Assembly: GCA_963850205.1 (NCBI GenBank)
Contig: CAWKKJ010000013.1
Location: 62,001-126,000, forward strand
Source of the DNA: JACVRW01 sp963850205
GTDB lineage: Bacteria; Actinomycetota; Thermoleophilia; Solirubrobacterales; Thermoleophilaceae
DNA length: 64,000 bases
Reading direction: 5' to 3'
This document shows positions 36,536-44,869 of the stretch, piece after piece. Position 1 is the stretch's first letter. Every line of letters starts with the position of its first letter. Both the position numbers and the translations under genes were made by a program. Below the pieces are notes generated by a model. The model had not been told where the DNA came from, ran no database searches, and saw only the letters and a list, made by a program, of their open reading frames with translations.

Positions 36536-37930
36536 TCAGAACAGCTGGAGGTAGCGGTCGACCTCCCACTGCGTGACCTGGCCGTGCCACTCCTCGAACT
36601 CCTGCTGCTTCGTCTTGACGAAGTAGTCCACGTAGTCCTCACGGCCGGTGTGGCCCAGCGCGGCGCGCAGCACGTCGTCCTTCTCCAGCTCGCGGGTGGC
36701 GTCCAGCAGGTTGGCCGGCAGTAGCTCGATCCCCAGCTCCTCCCGCCGCTCGTCGCTGAGCTCGTGCAGGTTCAGCTCGGTCGTGGGGTCGCCGGGGTCG
36801 AGGCCGCGCTCGATCCCGTCGAGGCCTGAGGCCAGCACCACTGCCGCCCCCAGGTAGGGGTTGCAGCTGCCGTCGACGGTGCGGTCCTCCACGCGGCCGG
36901 CCGCGGGCACGCGCAGCATCTGCGTGCGGTTGTTGTAGCCGTAGCTCACGTACACCGGAGCCCAGCTGGAGCCGCTGCGGGTGCCCACCACCAGGCGCTT
37001 GTACGAGCTCACCGTGGGTGCGGTCACGGCGATGTAGGCCTTGGCGTGGGCCTTCAGCCCTCCGATGAAGTGGTACGCGTCCTCTGAGAGCCCCATCCCG
37101 CGCGGGTCGTCGGCGGGGTCGGCCTCGAAGACGTTCTCCTCCCCGCGCCACAGGCTCATGTGGAAGTGGCAGCCGTTTCCGGTCAGATGGGCGAACGGCT
37201 TCGGCATGAAGGTGGCCATCAGGCCGCGCTCCTGGGCCAGCGACTCGACCATGTAGCGGAAGAAGATCGCCCGGTCACAGGTGACGAGCGCGTCGGCGTA
37301 GTCGAAGTTCTGCTCGAACTGGCCGTTGGCGTCCTCGTGGTCGGTGGCGTAGTTGTTCCAGCCGAGCCAGGTGAGGTTGCGGGCCACGTCGGAGACGAAG
37401 TCGAGGCTGCGGGTGAGCCCGCGCATGTCGTAACAGGGCTGCTCGAGGTTGTCGAGCGGGTCGGCCAGCTCGATCGAGCCGTCCTCGTTGCGGCGAATGA
37501 GGAAGTACTCGAGCTCGATGCCGATCTTGAACTCGTAGCCCATGGAGCGGGCGCGCTCGAGCTGGCGGCGCAGGATGGTGCGCGGGCAGTAGGGCCACTC
37601 CTCGCCCTCCACATGCACGTCGCAGGCCAGCCGGGCCACGCCCGGGCGCCAGGGCAGCGGGGTGAGCGTCGTGATGTCCGGCATCGCGGCCATGTCCGGG
37701 TCGTTGGGCCGCTGCCCGATAGCCCCGGCGGCGAAGCCCGCGAAACCGGCCCCGTCGCTCAGCAGGCCGTCCAGCAGGCGGGCCGGCACCAGCTTGGCGT
37801 TCGGCTTGCCGTGCATGTCGACGAACTGCGCGAAGAGGAACTCCACGTCGTTGTCGGCGATGTAGCGCTCGACCCCCTCCCGGGAGGTGGGCTGCTCGAA
37901 GGGTGGGTTGGTTGCGACAAGCGTCTCCAC
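36536..37930 (-). CDS. Glutamine-synthetase-family ligase (GlnT / gamma-glutamylmethylamide synthetase-like)
   Basis: A 464-residue member of the glutamine synthetase fold. It has the beta-grasp domain (FLFAQFVDMHGKPNAKLVP) and the catalytic domain: FKIGIELEYFLI, GQFEQNFDYADAL, ATFMPKPFAHLTGNGCHFHMSLW, and AAGRVEDRTVDGSCNPYLGAAVVLASGLDGI. It is closer to the GlnT/GmaS branch than to housekeeping GlnA. The GTG at 37930 (VETLVATNPPF) has a GAGGA ribosome site; a TTG at 37987 is an alternative. An inverted repeat lies 55-75 nt upstream. A paralogue lies at 55576. It could couple ammonia or methylamine to glutamate; sequence does not decide. Confidence 0.85.
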   Translation of the reverse strand: METLVATNPPFEQPTSREGVERYIADNDVEFLFAQFVDMHGKPNAKLVPARLLDGLLSDGAGFAGFAAGAIGQRPNDPDMAAMPDITTLTPLPWRPGVARLACDVHVEGEEWPYCPRTILRRQLERARSMGYEFKIGIELEYFLIRRNEDGSIELADPLDNLEQPCYDMRGLTRSLDFVSDVARNLTWLGWNNYATDHEDANGQFEQNFDYADALVTCDRAIFFRYMVESLAQERGLMATFMPKPFAHLTGNGCHFHMSLWRGEENVFEADPADDPRGMGLSEDAYHFIGGLKAHAKAYIAVTAPTVSSYKRLVVGTRSGSSWAPVYVSYGYNNRTQMLRVPAAGRVEDRTVDGSCNPYLGAAVVLASGLDGIERGLDPGDPTTELNLHELSDERREELGIELLPANLLDATRELEKDDVLRAALGHTGREDYVDYFVKTKQQEFEEWHGQVTQWEVDRYLQLF

Positions 37931-37960
37931 CGCGGTCCTCGCGTTCGGGGTCAAGGGCTT

Positions 37961-38037
37961 TCTATCCCGTGCGCCGGTGAAGGCCAATGTCGGAGGGCGA
38001 CATTGTTGGCCGCATCGGCGTGTCGCGCGACTCTATA
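37961..38037 (-). promoter_or_regulatory. Control region of the glutamine-synthetase-like gene with 8-bp palindrome
   Basis: CAATGTCG (37985-37992) and CGACATTG (37998-38005) form a perfect inverted repeat around GAGGG. Two minus-strand -10 candidates flank it: GATAGA (37966-37961) and TATAGA (38037-38032). The palindrome is placed to act as an operator over the first, or as a leader hairpin from the second. Confidence 0.5.
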
Positions 38038-38071
38038 GCGGGCCCACCCCGGCGCGTTCGACCTCACCGCC

Positions 38072-38830
38072 TCACCCCCGGACGAGCTGCACGATCGCCA
38101 CCAGCCCCACCACCACGATGATCCCGCGCAGCGCCCAGTCCGGAAGACGGCGGCCGTAGCGTGACCCGAGCTGGCCGCCGGCGATCGCTCCAGCCGCGAT
38201 CACCGCCGCCGGGCCCCAGGCCACGTCGGCGACCACGACGAACACCAGCGCGGCGACTCCGTTGACCAGCAGCGCCAGGACGTTCTTCAGAGCGTTGAGG
38301 CGCTGGAGGTCATCCGGGATCGCGACGCTCAGCACCGCGATCAGCAGGATGCCCTGGGCGGCGCCGAAGTAGCCCCCGTAGGTGCCGGCGACGTACACGG
38401 CGGCGCGGGCGCCGAGCCCCGCCTCGCCCGCCGCCGCCCGTCTTCGGGAAGCCTCCAGCCTCCGCGTGAGCCGGGGTTGGAGCAGGATCAGCGCCACCGC
38501 CGCCGCGATGAACACCGGGACGATCACGCGGAAGGACTCGGCCGGCAACAGAAGCAGCCCCACCGCCCCGGTGATCCCGCCGAGGACGGACGCCGTGCCG
38601 TAGCGAAGGATTCGCCCTCGCTGTCCGGCCAGCTCGGCCCGGTAGCCGACCGCGCCCGACAGCGAGCCCGGGACCAGGCCGACCGTGTTCGAGACGTTGG
38701 CCACGACCGGGCTGTACCCGAAGGCGAGCAGGACCGGGAACGTGACCAGCGTCCCGCTGCCGGCGAGGGCGTTTATCGCGCCCGCGGCCAGCCCGGCCGC
38801 TGCGATCGCGACGATCTCGAGCCCATCCAC
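38072..38830 (-). CDS. TauE/SafE-family permease
   Basis: A 252-residue membrane protein with about eight hydrophobic segments in two repeats, and the hallmark AGAINALAGSGTLVTFPVLLAFG. Family members export sulfite, sulfonates or organic acids. The GTG at 38830 is chosen because a TAGCCT box (38843-38838) ends 7 nt upstream. A second, distant member lies at 41111. Substrate unknown. Confidence 0.85.
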   Translation of the reverse strand: MDGLEIVAIAAAGLAAGAINALAGSGTLVTFPVLLAFGYSPVVANVSNTVGLVPGSLSGAVGYRAELAGQRGRILRYGTASVLGGITGAVGLLLLPAESFRVIVPVFIAAAVALILLQPRLTRRLEASRRRAAAGEAGLGARAAVYVAGTYGGYFGAAQGILLIAVLSVAIPDDLQRLNALKNVLALLVNGVAALVFVVVADVAWGPAAVIAAGAIAGGQLGSRYGRRLPDWALRGIIVVVGLVAIVQLVRG

Positions 38831-38866
38831 AGCCGCGAGGCTACGGGCTCGCAATGCAGGTTCGCA

Positions 38867-38955
38867 CTACAGCCAGCCCGGCACCACGAATATCAGCCAC
38901 GCGATCGGCGGCGCGACCGCGACCATGGTCATGCCCCACTGCATGAGCCGCTTGA
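38867..38955 (-). pseudogene. 3' remnant of a membrane protein gene
   Basis: On the minus strand, about 28 codons read FKRLMQWGMTMVAVAPPIAW and end LIFVVPGWL, then TAG (38869-38867). This is a typical last transmembrane helix. No start or upstream part exists: the DNA switches to a truncated enoyl-CoA hydratase on the other strand near 38955. The most economical reading is a remnant left by a deletion. The source family is not recognised, and the coding claim rests on hydrophobicity only. Confidence 0.4.
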
Positions 38956-39608
38956 AGTTCAAGCTCTGTGAGCGCGCCGACGCCGACGACGACGTGCGAG
39001 CGCTGGTGCTGCGCGGCGCGGAGGAAAAGGCGTTCGTCGCGGGCACCGACATCAGCCAGTTCGCCGCGTTTGAGTCCGCTGACGACGGGGTCGAGTACGA
39101 GGCGACGATCGACCGCATCGTCGGGCGCCTGGAGGCCGTGGCCAAACCCAGCGTCGCCCTGGTGGACGGCTACGCAATGGGCAGCGGCCTCGCGCTCTCG
39201 GCCGCCTGCGATCTGAGGGTCTGCACGCCGGAGGCCAAGTTCGGCCTGCCGATCGCCCGCACGGTCGGCAACTGCCTCTCGATGGAGAACTACGCTCGGC
39301 TGGCTGCTCTGTTGGGCGCGGCGCGCCTGAAGGAGCTGATCTTCACGCGCGCTCCATCGACGCGCAGGAAGCGCTCGCCATCGGGCTGGCCACCGAGGTG
39401 GTGGACGCCGGGGAGGCGGAGCCGCGCGTGGAGGAGCTCTGCGAGCTCATGGCCGGCCACGCGGATGTCACGCTGCGTGTGACCAAGGAGGCCCTGCGCC
39501 GCCTGCGCGCGGCGCGGTCTGCCGGAGGGCGATGACCTCGTCCGCGAGGCCTACGGCAGCGAGGAGTTCCGCCGCACCGTGCAGGCTTTCCTGGCCAAGC
39601 GAAGCTAG
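38956..39608 (+). pseudogene. Enoyl-CoA hydratase/isomerase pseudogene
   Basis: Crotonase-fold sequence lacking its first ~35 residues; recognisable homology starts at CERADADDDVRALVLRGAEEKAFVAGTDISQF. The oxyanion region VDGYAMGSGLALSAACDLRVCTPEAKFG is intact. After KELIFT the frame shifts near 39346 (one base missing before the segment SIDAQEALAIGLATEVVD), and again near 39516 (one extra T before LPEGDDLVREAYGSEEFRRTV). It ends at TAG 39608, sharing CTAG with the stop of the convergent synthetase gene. Loss of the 5' end plus two frameshifts marks it as decayed. Confidence 0.8.
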
Positions 39609-41047
39609 TCGCTCAGCTCCTGCTTGAGCACCTTGCCCATCGCGTTGCGGGGCAGCTCGTCGACGAAGCGCACCTCGCGCGGGCGCTTGTGCGGGGCGAG
39701 CAGGCCCGCCACGTGGTCTGTCAGCTCGTCGGCACCAGGCCGGTCTCGCCCGTCCTCCACCGCCACCCAGGCCACGATGCGCTCGCCGAGGTCGTCGTCG
39801 GGGGCCGCGGTGACCGCCGCCTCGGCGACGGCCGGGTGCTCGAGCAGGGCAACCTCGACCTCCCCGGCGCCGACCTTGTAGCCGCCGGTCTTGATCAGGT
39901 CGGTGGAGCGGCGGCCGACGATCCGCCAGTAGCCGTCAGGGGCCCGGGTGGCCAGGTCGCCGGTGAAGAACCATCCGTCGCGCAGGGCCTCCGCGTCGGC
40001 GTCGGGCCGGTTGAGGTAGCCGTCGAAGAGGTTGGGGCCCCGCACGGCCAGCTCGCCGATGGTCTCGTCGTCGGAGTTCTCGATGTCGCTCCCGTCGTCG
40101 CCGACCAGGCGGATCTCGATCCCTGAGAGCGCGGTCCCCACGTAGCCCGGGCGCCGCTCGCCGTCGGCGCGGACGGCGGTGTTGATCAGCGTCTCGGTGA
40201 GCCCGTATCGCTCGGCGACGCGCTGTCCGGTGGCCTCGGCGAAGCGCTCGAAGACCGGGGCCGGCAGCGGCGCGGAGCCGGACACCAGCAGGCGGGCGCC
40301 GCCCAGCGCCTCCGCCAGCGCCCGGTCGGCCTCCGCCTCGGCCACCAGCCGGTTGTACATCGTCGGCACGCCGAACAGCATCGTCGCGCCGCCCTCCAGC
40401 GCGGACGCCACCCGGCCGGGATCGAAGCGCCCGACGTGGTCGAGCCGGCCGCCGAGGCGCAGCGGCCCGAGCAGCCCGAGCACCAGCCCGTGGATGTGGA
40501 ACAGCGGCAGCGCGTGGGTGAGGCGGTCCTCCGAGGTCCAGTCCCAGGCTTCGGCGAGGGCATCCAGGTTGCCGGCGACGGCGCGGCGCGAGAGGACGGC
40601 CCCCTTCGGCGGCCCGGTGGTGCCGGACGTGTAGACGATCAGGGCGGGTGCCGCCTCGTTCCCGCGGCCGGACGGCAGCTCGCCTCCGCGGGCGGCGGTG
40701 TCGACGGGGCGCGCCGGCGGGGCCTGCTGCAGATCGCCGAGCGCGTCGCCGGGAGCGGCGAGCAGGACGTCCGGGGCGCTGTCCTCCAGGACGTGACGCA
40801 GCTCGGCCGTCCCGAGCTTCGGATTGACCGGTACCAGCGGAACGCCTGCAGCGGTCGCCGCGACCACGGCCACGCAGGTCTCCAGGGTGGACTCCGCCCA
40901 GACCGCCACGCGCGCCATTCCCTCGAGCGAGCCGGCGAGCGCGCCGGCGGCCTCGCGCAGCTCGCGGTAGCTCAGCTCGCGCCCGTCGATGCGGACCGCG
41001 GGCTCGTCGCCCCGCTCATGTACTGGCGGCAGCAGTTCGCCGGCCAC
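39605..41047 (-). CDS. AMP-forming acyl-CoA synthetase, MatB-like (malonyl-CoA synthetase)
   Basis: A 480-residue ANL-superfamily ligase. The AMP-binding core motif is IVYTSGTTGPPKGAVLSRR; ALPLFHIHGLVLGLLGPL and FGVPTMYNRL are typical of MatB-type malonyl-CoA/methylmalonyl-CoA synthetases. The hinge and C-terminal lysine region read GRRSTDLIKTGGYKVGAGEVE and RNAMGKVLKQEL. The frame stays open far upstream, but the GTG at 41047 has the ribosome site AGGAGG 7 nt before it. Malonate as substrate is likely but not proven. Confidence 0.85.
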   Translation of the reverse strand: MAGELLPPVHERGDEPAVRIDGRELSYRELREAAGALAGSLEGMARVAVWAESTLETCVAVVAATAAGVPLVPVNPKLGTAELRHVLEDSAPDVLLAAPGDALGDLQQAPPARPVDTAARGGELPSGRGNEAAPALIVYTSGTTGPPKGAVLSRRAVAGNLDALAEAWDWTSEDRLTHALPLFHIHGLVLGLLGPLRLGGRLDHVGRFDPGRVASALEGGATMLFGVPTMYNRLVAEAEADRALAEALGGARLLVSGSAPLPAPVFERFAEATGQRVAERYGLTETLINTAVRADGERRPGYVGTALSGIEIRLVGDDGSDIENSDDETIGELAVRGPNLFDGYLNRPDADAEALRDGWFFTGDLATRAPDGYWRIVGRRSTDLIKTGGYKVGAGEVEVALLEHPAVAEAAVTAAPDDDLGERIVAWVAVEDGRDRPGADELTDHVAGLLAPHKRPREVRFVDELPRNAMGKVLKQELSD

Positions 41048-41110
41048 GAAATCCTCCTGATGGTCTATTGATGGCACCTTGCCCCATCGGCCGAAGCGCA
41101 AATCCAAGCA

Positions 41111-41836
41111 ATGACCCTCGTCGCGGGGGGACTGTGCGTGTTCGCCGCCTCGTTCCTGGGCGGCGTCACCGGCTTCGGCTACTCGCTCGTGGCCACGCCC
41201 CTGCTCCTGCTTCTGGGGTTCGACCTGCCGTTCGTGGTGACGGTCAACCTGGCCCTGGCCTGCATCACGCGGATGCCGGTGGCCTACCGGTTCCGGGCCG
41301 ATCTGAACACCCGTCGCGCCACCGGGCTGATCGCCGGAAGCGTCCCCGGGCTCTGGCTCGGGGCCCTGGTGCTGACGACGGTGTCGGAGGCGGCGATCAA
41401 GGTGGCCGCGGGGCTGGTGGTGATGCTCTGCGCCATCCTGCTCTGGCGTGCCCTCTCGGCGCCGGCGCCCAAGCCGATCCCCGGCGCCCCGGTGGTCGCG
41501 GGCTTCGCTGGCGGGTTTCTGGGCACGTCGGCGTCGCTCCTGGGAGCGGCTCCGGTGCTCCTGCTGGCGCGCGACAAGGCCGCGCCGCGCAGCCAGATCG
41601 CTGACCTCGCCGTGTACTTCGTCGTCTCGAACGCGATCGGGCTGGCCATCCTGACCGCCGTCGGAGGCCTGGAGACCGACGCCCTGTACCCGGCCTTCCT
41701 GCTCTGGCTGCCGGGGTCGATCGCCGGCAACTGGGTGGGCACGATCATCGGCCCCCGCCTGCCGGAGATCCAGTTCCGGAAGATCACGCTCGCAGTCGTC
41801 TTCGCGACCGGCGCGGTCACGGCGCTCGCGGCGTAG
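41111..41836 (+). CDS. TauE/SafE-family permease
   Basis: A 241-residue membrane protein with about eight hydrophobic segments: FAASFLGGVTGFGYSLVATPLLLLLGF at the start and FAGGFLGTSASLLGAAPVLLLA at the second repeat. It diverges from the MatB-like synthetase by 63 bp, so it may import or export the acid used by that enzyme. That link is inference. Confidence 0.85.
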   Translation: MTLVAGGLCVFAASFLGGVTGFGYSLVATPLLLLLGFDLPFVVTVNLALACITRMPVAYRFRADLNTRRATGLIAGSVPGLWLGALVLTTVSEAAIKVAAGLVVMLCAILLWRALSAPAPKPIPGAPVVAGFAGGFLGTSASLLGAAPVLLLARDKAAPRSQIADLAVYFVVSNAIGLAILTAVGGLETDALYPAFLLWLPGSIAGNWVGTIIGPRLPEIQFRKITLAVVFATGAVTALAA

Positions 41837-41987
41837 GGGCCCCGCCCGATTCGGCGCCTGCACGATGGCGGTGCCCTTCGCCGCGCTCGAAGCGCGCGCG
41901 GAACGCGCCGCAACCCCGGGCTTGCGCTGATCTGCGATTATGGCCGCGCGGCCCGGGTGCCGGACATCGTGATCCGGAGGGAACGAC

Positions 41988-42566
41988 ATGAAGGTCCTAG
42001 TAAGAGCAGGTCGGTCGCGGGCGTTCGCGGCGATCGCAGTCCTGGCCACAATCGCGCTCTTCGCTGCGAGTGCTTCGTCGGCGCAGGCGGTCCCGATCAC
42101 ACAGGGGCAGACAACGCTGACCTTCGACCAGAACATCTTTTCTGTTCTGGACCCCCTGGGCATCGGCATCCTGCCGATCGCGCCCGCGGAGGCAAGCCTT
42201 GGCGGCGAGTCGTTCCCGATCGCTGGCGGCAGGGTCACCCCTGACGGCCGGCGGGCGAGGATCAACCATGTCGGCGGGCTCGATATCGTCGGTGACGCCG
42301 CGTCCGTCAGGGTGACGCGGCTCAGGGTGCGCCTCTGTTGTCGTAGTTCCCAGCTGAGCGCGTCGGTCGGTGGTCAGCGCATGTCGTTCCTGGCCCTCGG
42401 GCGCGGGACCCGTACCTTCCGCGGACGCCGCCTCACCATCCGCGGGATCAACGCATTTCTGACCCTGGAGGCGGCGGACGCGCTCAACCAGGCGTTCGCG
42501 ACCAACGTCTTCCAAGAGGGCACCCAGCTCGGCACGCTGCGCATCCGCATGAGGCTGGCCAGCTAG
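41988..42566 (+). CDS. Secreted protein of unknown function
   Basis: A 192-residue protein with a Sec signal peptide (AFAAIAVLATIALFAASASSAQA, cleavage after AQA). The mature part is beta-rich with a CC pair (VRLCCRSSQL) and a repeated pattern of GG turns. It has a good ribosome site (GGAGGG, 7 nt before ATG 41988). The upstream gap of 151 bp holds a GATTAT hexamer (near 41934) that could be a -10. No domain recognised. Confidence 0.65.
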   Translation: MKVLVRAGRSRAFAAIAVLATIALFAASASSAQAVPITQGQTTLTFDQNIFSVLDPLGIGILPIAPAEASLGGESFPIAGGRVTPDGRRARINHVGGLDIVGDAASVRVTRLRVRLCCRSSQLSASVGGQRMSFLALGRGTRTFRGRRLTIRGINAFLTLEAADALNQAFATNVFQEGTQLGTLRIRMRLAS

Positions 42567-42578
42567 CCCGACCGACCC

Positions 42579-42611
42579 CGGCGGGGGGTCCCCGCGAGCG
42601 ATCCCCCGCCG
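42579..42611. terminator. Bidirectional terminator-like hairpin
   Basis: CGGCGGGGG and CCCCCGCCG form a 9-bp stem in the 108-bp gap between two convergent genes, 12 nt after the secreted-protein stop. No U-run. Confidence 0.45.
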
Positions 42612-42674
42612 CGTCCCGGCCGAAACCGCGACAAACGGGCCCTGCCGCAGCCGTTGGACCTGGGGCCTTCGACG

Positions 42675-43097
42675 CTATGCCCTGGCGGCTCCCGCCGGCT
42701 GCCGGTCCGGCGCGTAGGTGCCGAAGGTCCAGATGTGGCCTTCGGGGTCATAGCAGCAGAACTCTCGCCCGTGTCCCGCGTCGTGGAGAGGGTTGAACAC
42801 CTCCGCGCCGGCCTCGAGCGCACGGGCGTGCAGCGTGTCCGGATCGTCGGTGGCGATATACACGCTCTGCGCCGTGCCGCCGAGCGCGCGCGGACTTCGG
42901 TCGCGCCGCGTCGAATGCTCGGTCGACAGAACCATGATCGTGTCGCCGTCCGGTGTCACAAGCTCGCCGTGGAGGATCCCTCCACCATCACCCGGCACGA
43001 CCATCCGCACCGTGAACTCGAATGTCTGGACGAGCCACTCGACAGCGGCGTCAGCGTCTTCGTAGGCGAGCGACGGATACACGCTTTGGAATCTCAT
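42675..43097 (-). CDS. VOC-family (glyoxalase/bleomycin-resistance fold) protein
   Basis: A 140-residue protein of the vicinal oxygen chelate fold, of the compact PhnB-like type: MRFQSVYPSLAYEDADAAVEWL, then GTAQSVYIATDDPDTLHARALEAGAEVFNPLHDAGHGREFCCYDPEGHIWTFG. Metal ligands cannot be assigned with certainty. ATG 43097 is chosen over an upstream start because the fold begins there; GAATAT lies 10 nt before it. Function unknown. Confidence 0.8.
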   Translation of the reverse strand: MRFQSVYPSLAYEDADAAVEWLVQTFEFTVRMVVPGDGGGILHGELVTPDGDTIMVLSTEHSTRRDRSPRALGGTAQSVYIATDDPDTLHARALEAGAEVFNPLHDAGHGREFCCYDPEGHIWTFGTYAPDRQPAGAARA

Positions 43098-43256
43098 GTC
43101 GCCGACGATATTCCGCGTCCGCGGCGCCGTATTGGATGAAATTGACCCGATCGCGCTGACCGCGATGTGGACACCCCACACAGTGGCTGCGGGAATTGTT
43201 GGCGGCCCGCCATAGGGGGCCGCGGGGGCCTGAAACTACACTCGCCGGAGAGCGCA

Positions 43257-44159
43257 ATGTGTGGAATCGCAGGACTTTTCGGCAAGTCGGACGAGCTGGG
43301 CGACGCCCTGGGACGTCACCTGGGCGACATGCTGCTGCAGCTGAGCGACCGCGGCCCCGACAGCGCCGGGGTGGCGCTCTACCGCAACCCGGCGCCGGCA
43401 GGGGAGAGCAAGGTCTCGCTGCTCGAACCCGAGCCGGGTTACGACTGGACCGGCGTGCACGAGGAGCTGGCGGCGGCGTTCGGCGCCGGCGAGCCCGAGG
43501 TGAGGGCGAGCCACGCCGTGATCGTGGTCGACGCCGAGGCCGTCGACGCGGTGGCCTGGCTGCGCGAGCACCATCCGGAGCTGCGCATCATGAGCGCCGG
43601 CCGCTCGATCGAGATCTACAAGGAGGCCGGTCCGCCTCGCCGCTTTGTCGAGCGCTTCGACCTGGCCGGTGTTCAGGGCAGCCACGCGCTCGGCCACACG
43701 CGCATGGCCACCGAGAGCAGGGTGACCACCGAGCACTCCCACCCCTTCTCCACGGGCCTCGACCTGTGCCTCGTCCACAACGGGTCGCTCTCCAACCACA
43801 ACCGCCTGCGCCGGCGGCTCCGGCGCGAGGGAATCGACTTCCAGACCGACAACGACACCGAGGTGGCGGCCGGCTACCTCACCTGGCGCCTGCGCGAGGG
43901 CGCGACCCTCGAGCAGGCGCTCGAGGGCTGCCTGGAGGACCTCGACGGCTTCTACACCTTCGCGGTGGGGACGGCGGACGGCTTCGCCGTGTTGCGCGAT
44001 CCGATCGCCTGCAAGCCCGCGGTGATGGCCGAGACCGGCGACTGGGTGGCCATGGCCTCCGAATACCGGGCCATCGCCACGCTGCCCGGCGCCGACGAGG
44101 CGGCGGTGTGGGAGCCCGAGCCGGGTCGGGTGTACGTCTGGGAGCGCCAGCCGGTCTGA
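43257..44159 (+). CDS. Class II glutamine amidotransferase, set 1 (MgsA/GlxB-like)
   Basis: A 300-residue N-terminal nucleophile amidotransferase. Cys2 in MCGIAGLFG is the nucleophile after removal of Met; SDRGPDSAGVALY, GHTRMATES, VHNGSLSN and DNDTEVAAGYL complete the glutaminase site. In glutamate synthases this domain frees ammonia from glutamine; here it is a separate protein, as in N-methylglutamate synthase MgsA or rhizobial GlxB. The ATG has a ribosome site (GGAGAG) and a TACACT box 14 nt upstream. It overlaps the next gene by one base (TGATG). Paralogue at 57233. Confidence 0.88.
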   Translation: MCGIAGLFGKSDELGDALGRHLGDMLLQLSDRGPDSAGVALYRNPAPAGESKVSLLEPEPGYDWTGVHEELAAAFGAGEPEVRASHAVIVVDAEAVDAVAWLREHHPELRIMSAGRSIEIYKEAGPPRRFVERFDLAGVQGSHALGHTRMATESRVTTEHSHPFSTGLDLCLVHNGSLSNHNRLRRRLRREGIDFQTDNDTEVAAGYLTWRLREGATLEQALEGCLEDLDGFYTFAVGTADGFAVLRDPIACKPAVMAETGDWVAMASEYRAIATLPGADEAAVWEPEPGRVYVWERQPV

Positions 44160-44869
44160 TGGCGGCCACACGCAGCGACGTCGCCGCCCAGACCGTCGAC
44201 CTGGCGGAGACCCCCCTTCGGGAGCTCAACGCCGCGCTGCACGCGGTGACAGAGGACGGCCCGCGGCACTGGCGCGTGCTCAACCCGCGTGGCGCCCACG
44301 CCGTGGCCGTGGGCCTGGACGCCCCGATCGAGGTCGACGTCGAGGGTCACGTGGGCTACTACTGCGCGGGCATGAACAAGCGGGCCACGGTCCGCGTTCA
44401 CGGCAACGCCGGCACCGGCGCCGCCGAGAACATGATGTCCGGCGTGGTGGTGGTGGACGGCAACGCCAGCCAATCCGCCGGCGCCACCGGACGCGGTGGG
44501 CTGCTGGTGATCAAGGGCGACGCCTCGGCCCGCTGCGGGATCTCCATGAAGGGCGTGGACATCGTGGTGCGGGGCTCGGTGGGCCACATGAGCGGCTTCA
44601 TGGCCCAGAAGGGCTGCCTGGTGGTGTGCGGTGACGCCGGCGACGCCCTGGGCGACTCGATCTACGAAGCCCACCTCTATGTGCGCGGACAGGTGGCCGG
44701 GCTGGGTGCGGACTGCGTGGAGAAGGAGCTCGAGCCTCACCATCGCGACGAGCTCGCCGGCCTCTTGCAGCAGGCGGGGGCGGACGACTGCGATCCGGCG
44801 GAGTTCCGGCGCTACGGGTCGGCGCGGCGGCTCTACAACTTCGACATCGACCACGCGGGCGAGTACTAG
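44159..44869 (+). CDS. GXGXG-domain glutamate-synthase-like subunit, set 1 (MgsB/GlxC-like)
   Basis: A 236-residue protein formed almost wholly of the right-handed beta-helix GXGXG domain found at the C-terminus of large glutamate synthase: GHVGYYCAGMNKRATVRVHGNAGTGAAENMMSGVVVVDG, GGLLVIKGDASARCGISMKGVDIVVRGSVG. In NMG synthase this is subunit MgsB and is structural. ATG 44159 overlaps the previous stop. The next gene starts directly after its stop. Confidence 0.88.
   Translation: MAATRSDVAAQTVDLAETPLRELNAALHAVTEDGPRHWRVLNPRGAHAVAVGLDAPIEVDVEGHVGYYCAGMNKRATVRVHGNAGTGAAENMMSGVVVVDGNASQSAGATGRGGLLVIKGDASARCGISMKGVDIVVRGSVGHMSGFMAQKGCLVVCGDAGDALGDSIYEAHLYVRGQVAGLGADCVEKELEPHHRDELAGLLQQAGADDCDPAEFRRYGSARRLYNFDIDHAGEY

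Noticed and set aside
39605..42265. Long N-terminal extension of the MatB-like synthetase
   Set aside because: The open frame runs through the divergent permease gene; a ribosome site and the domain start support GTG 41047.
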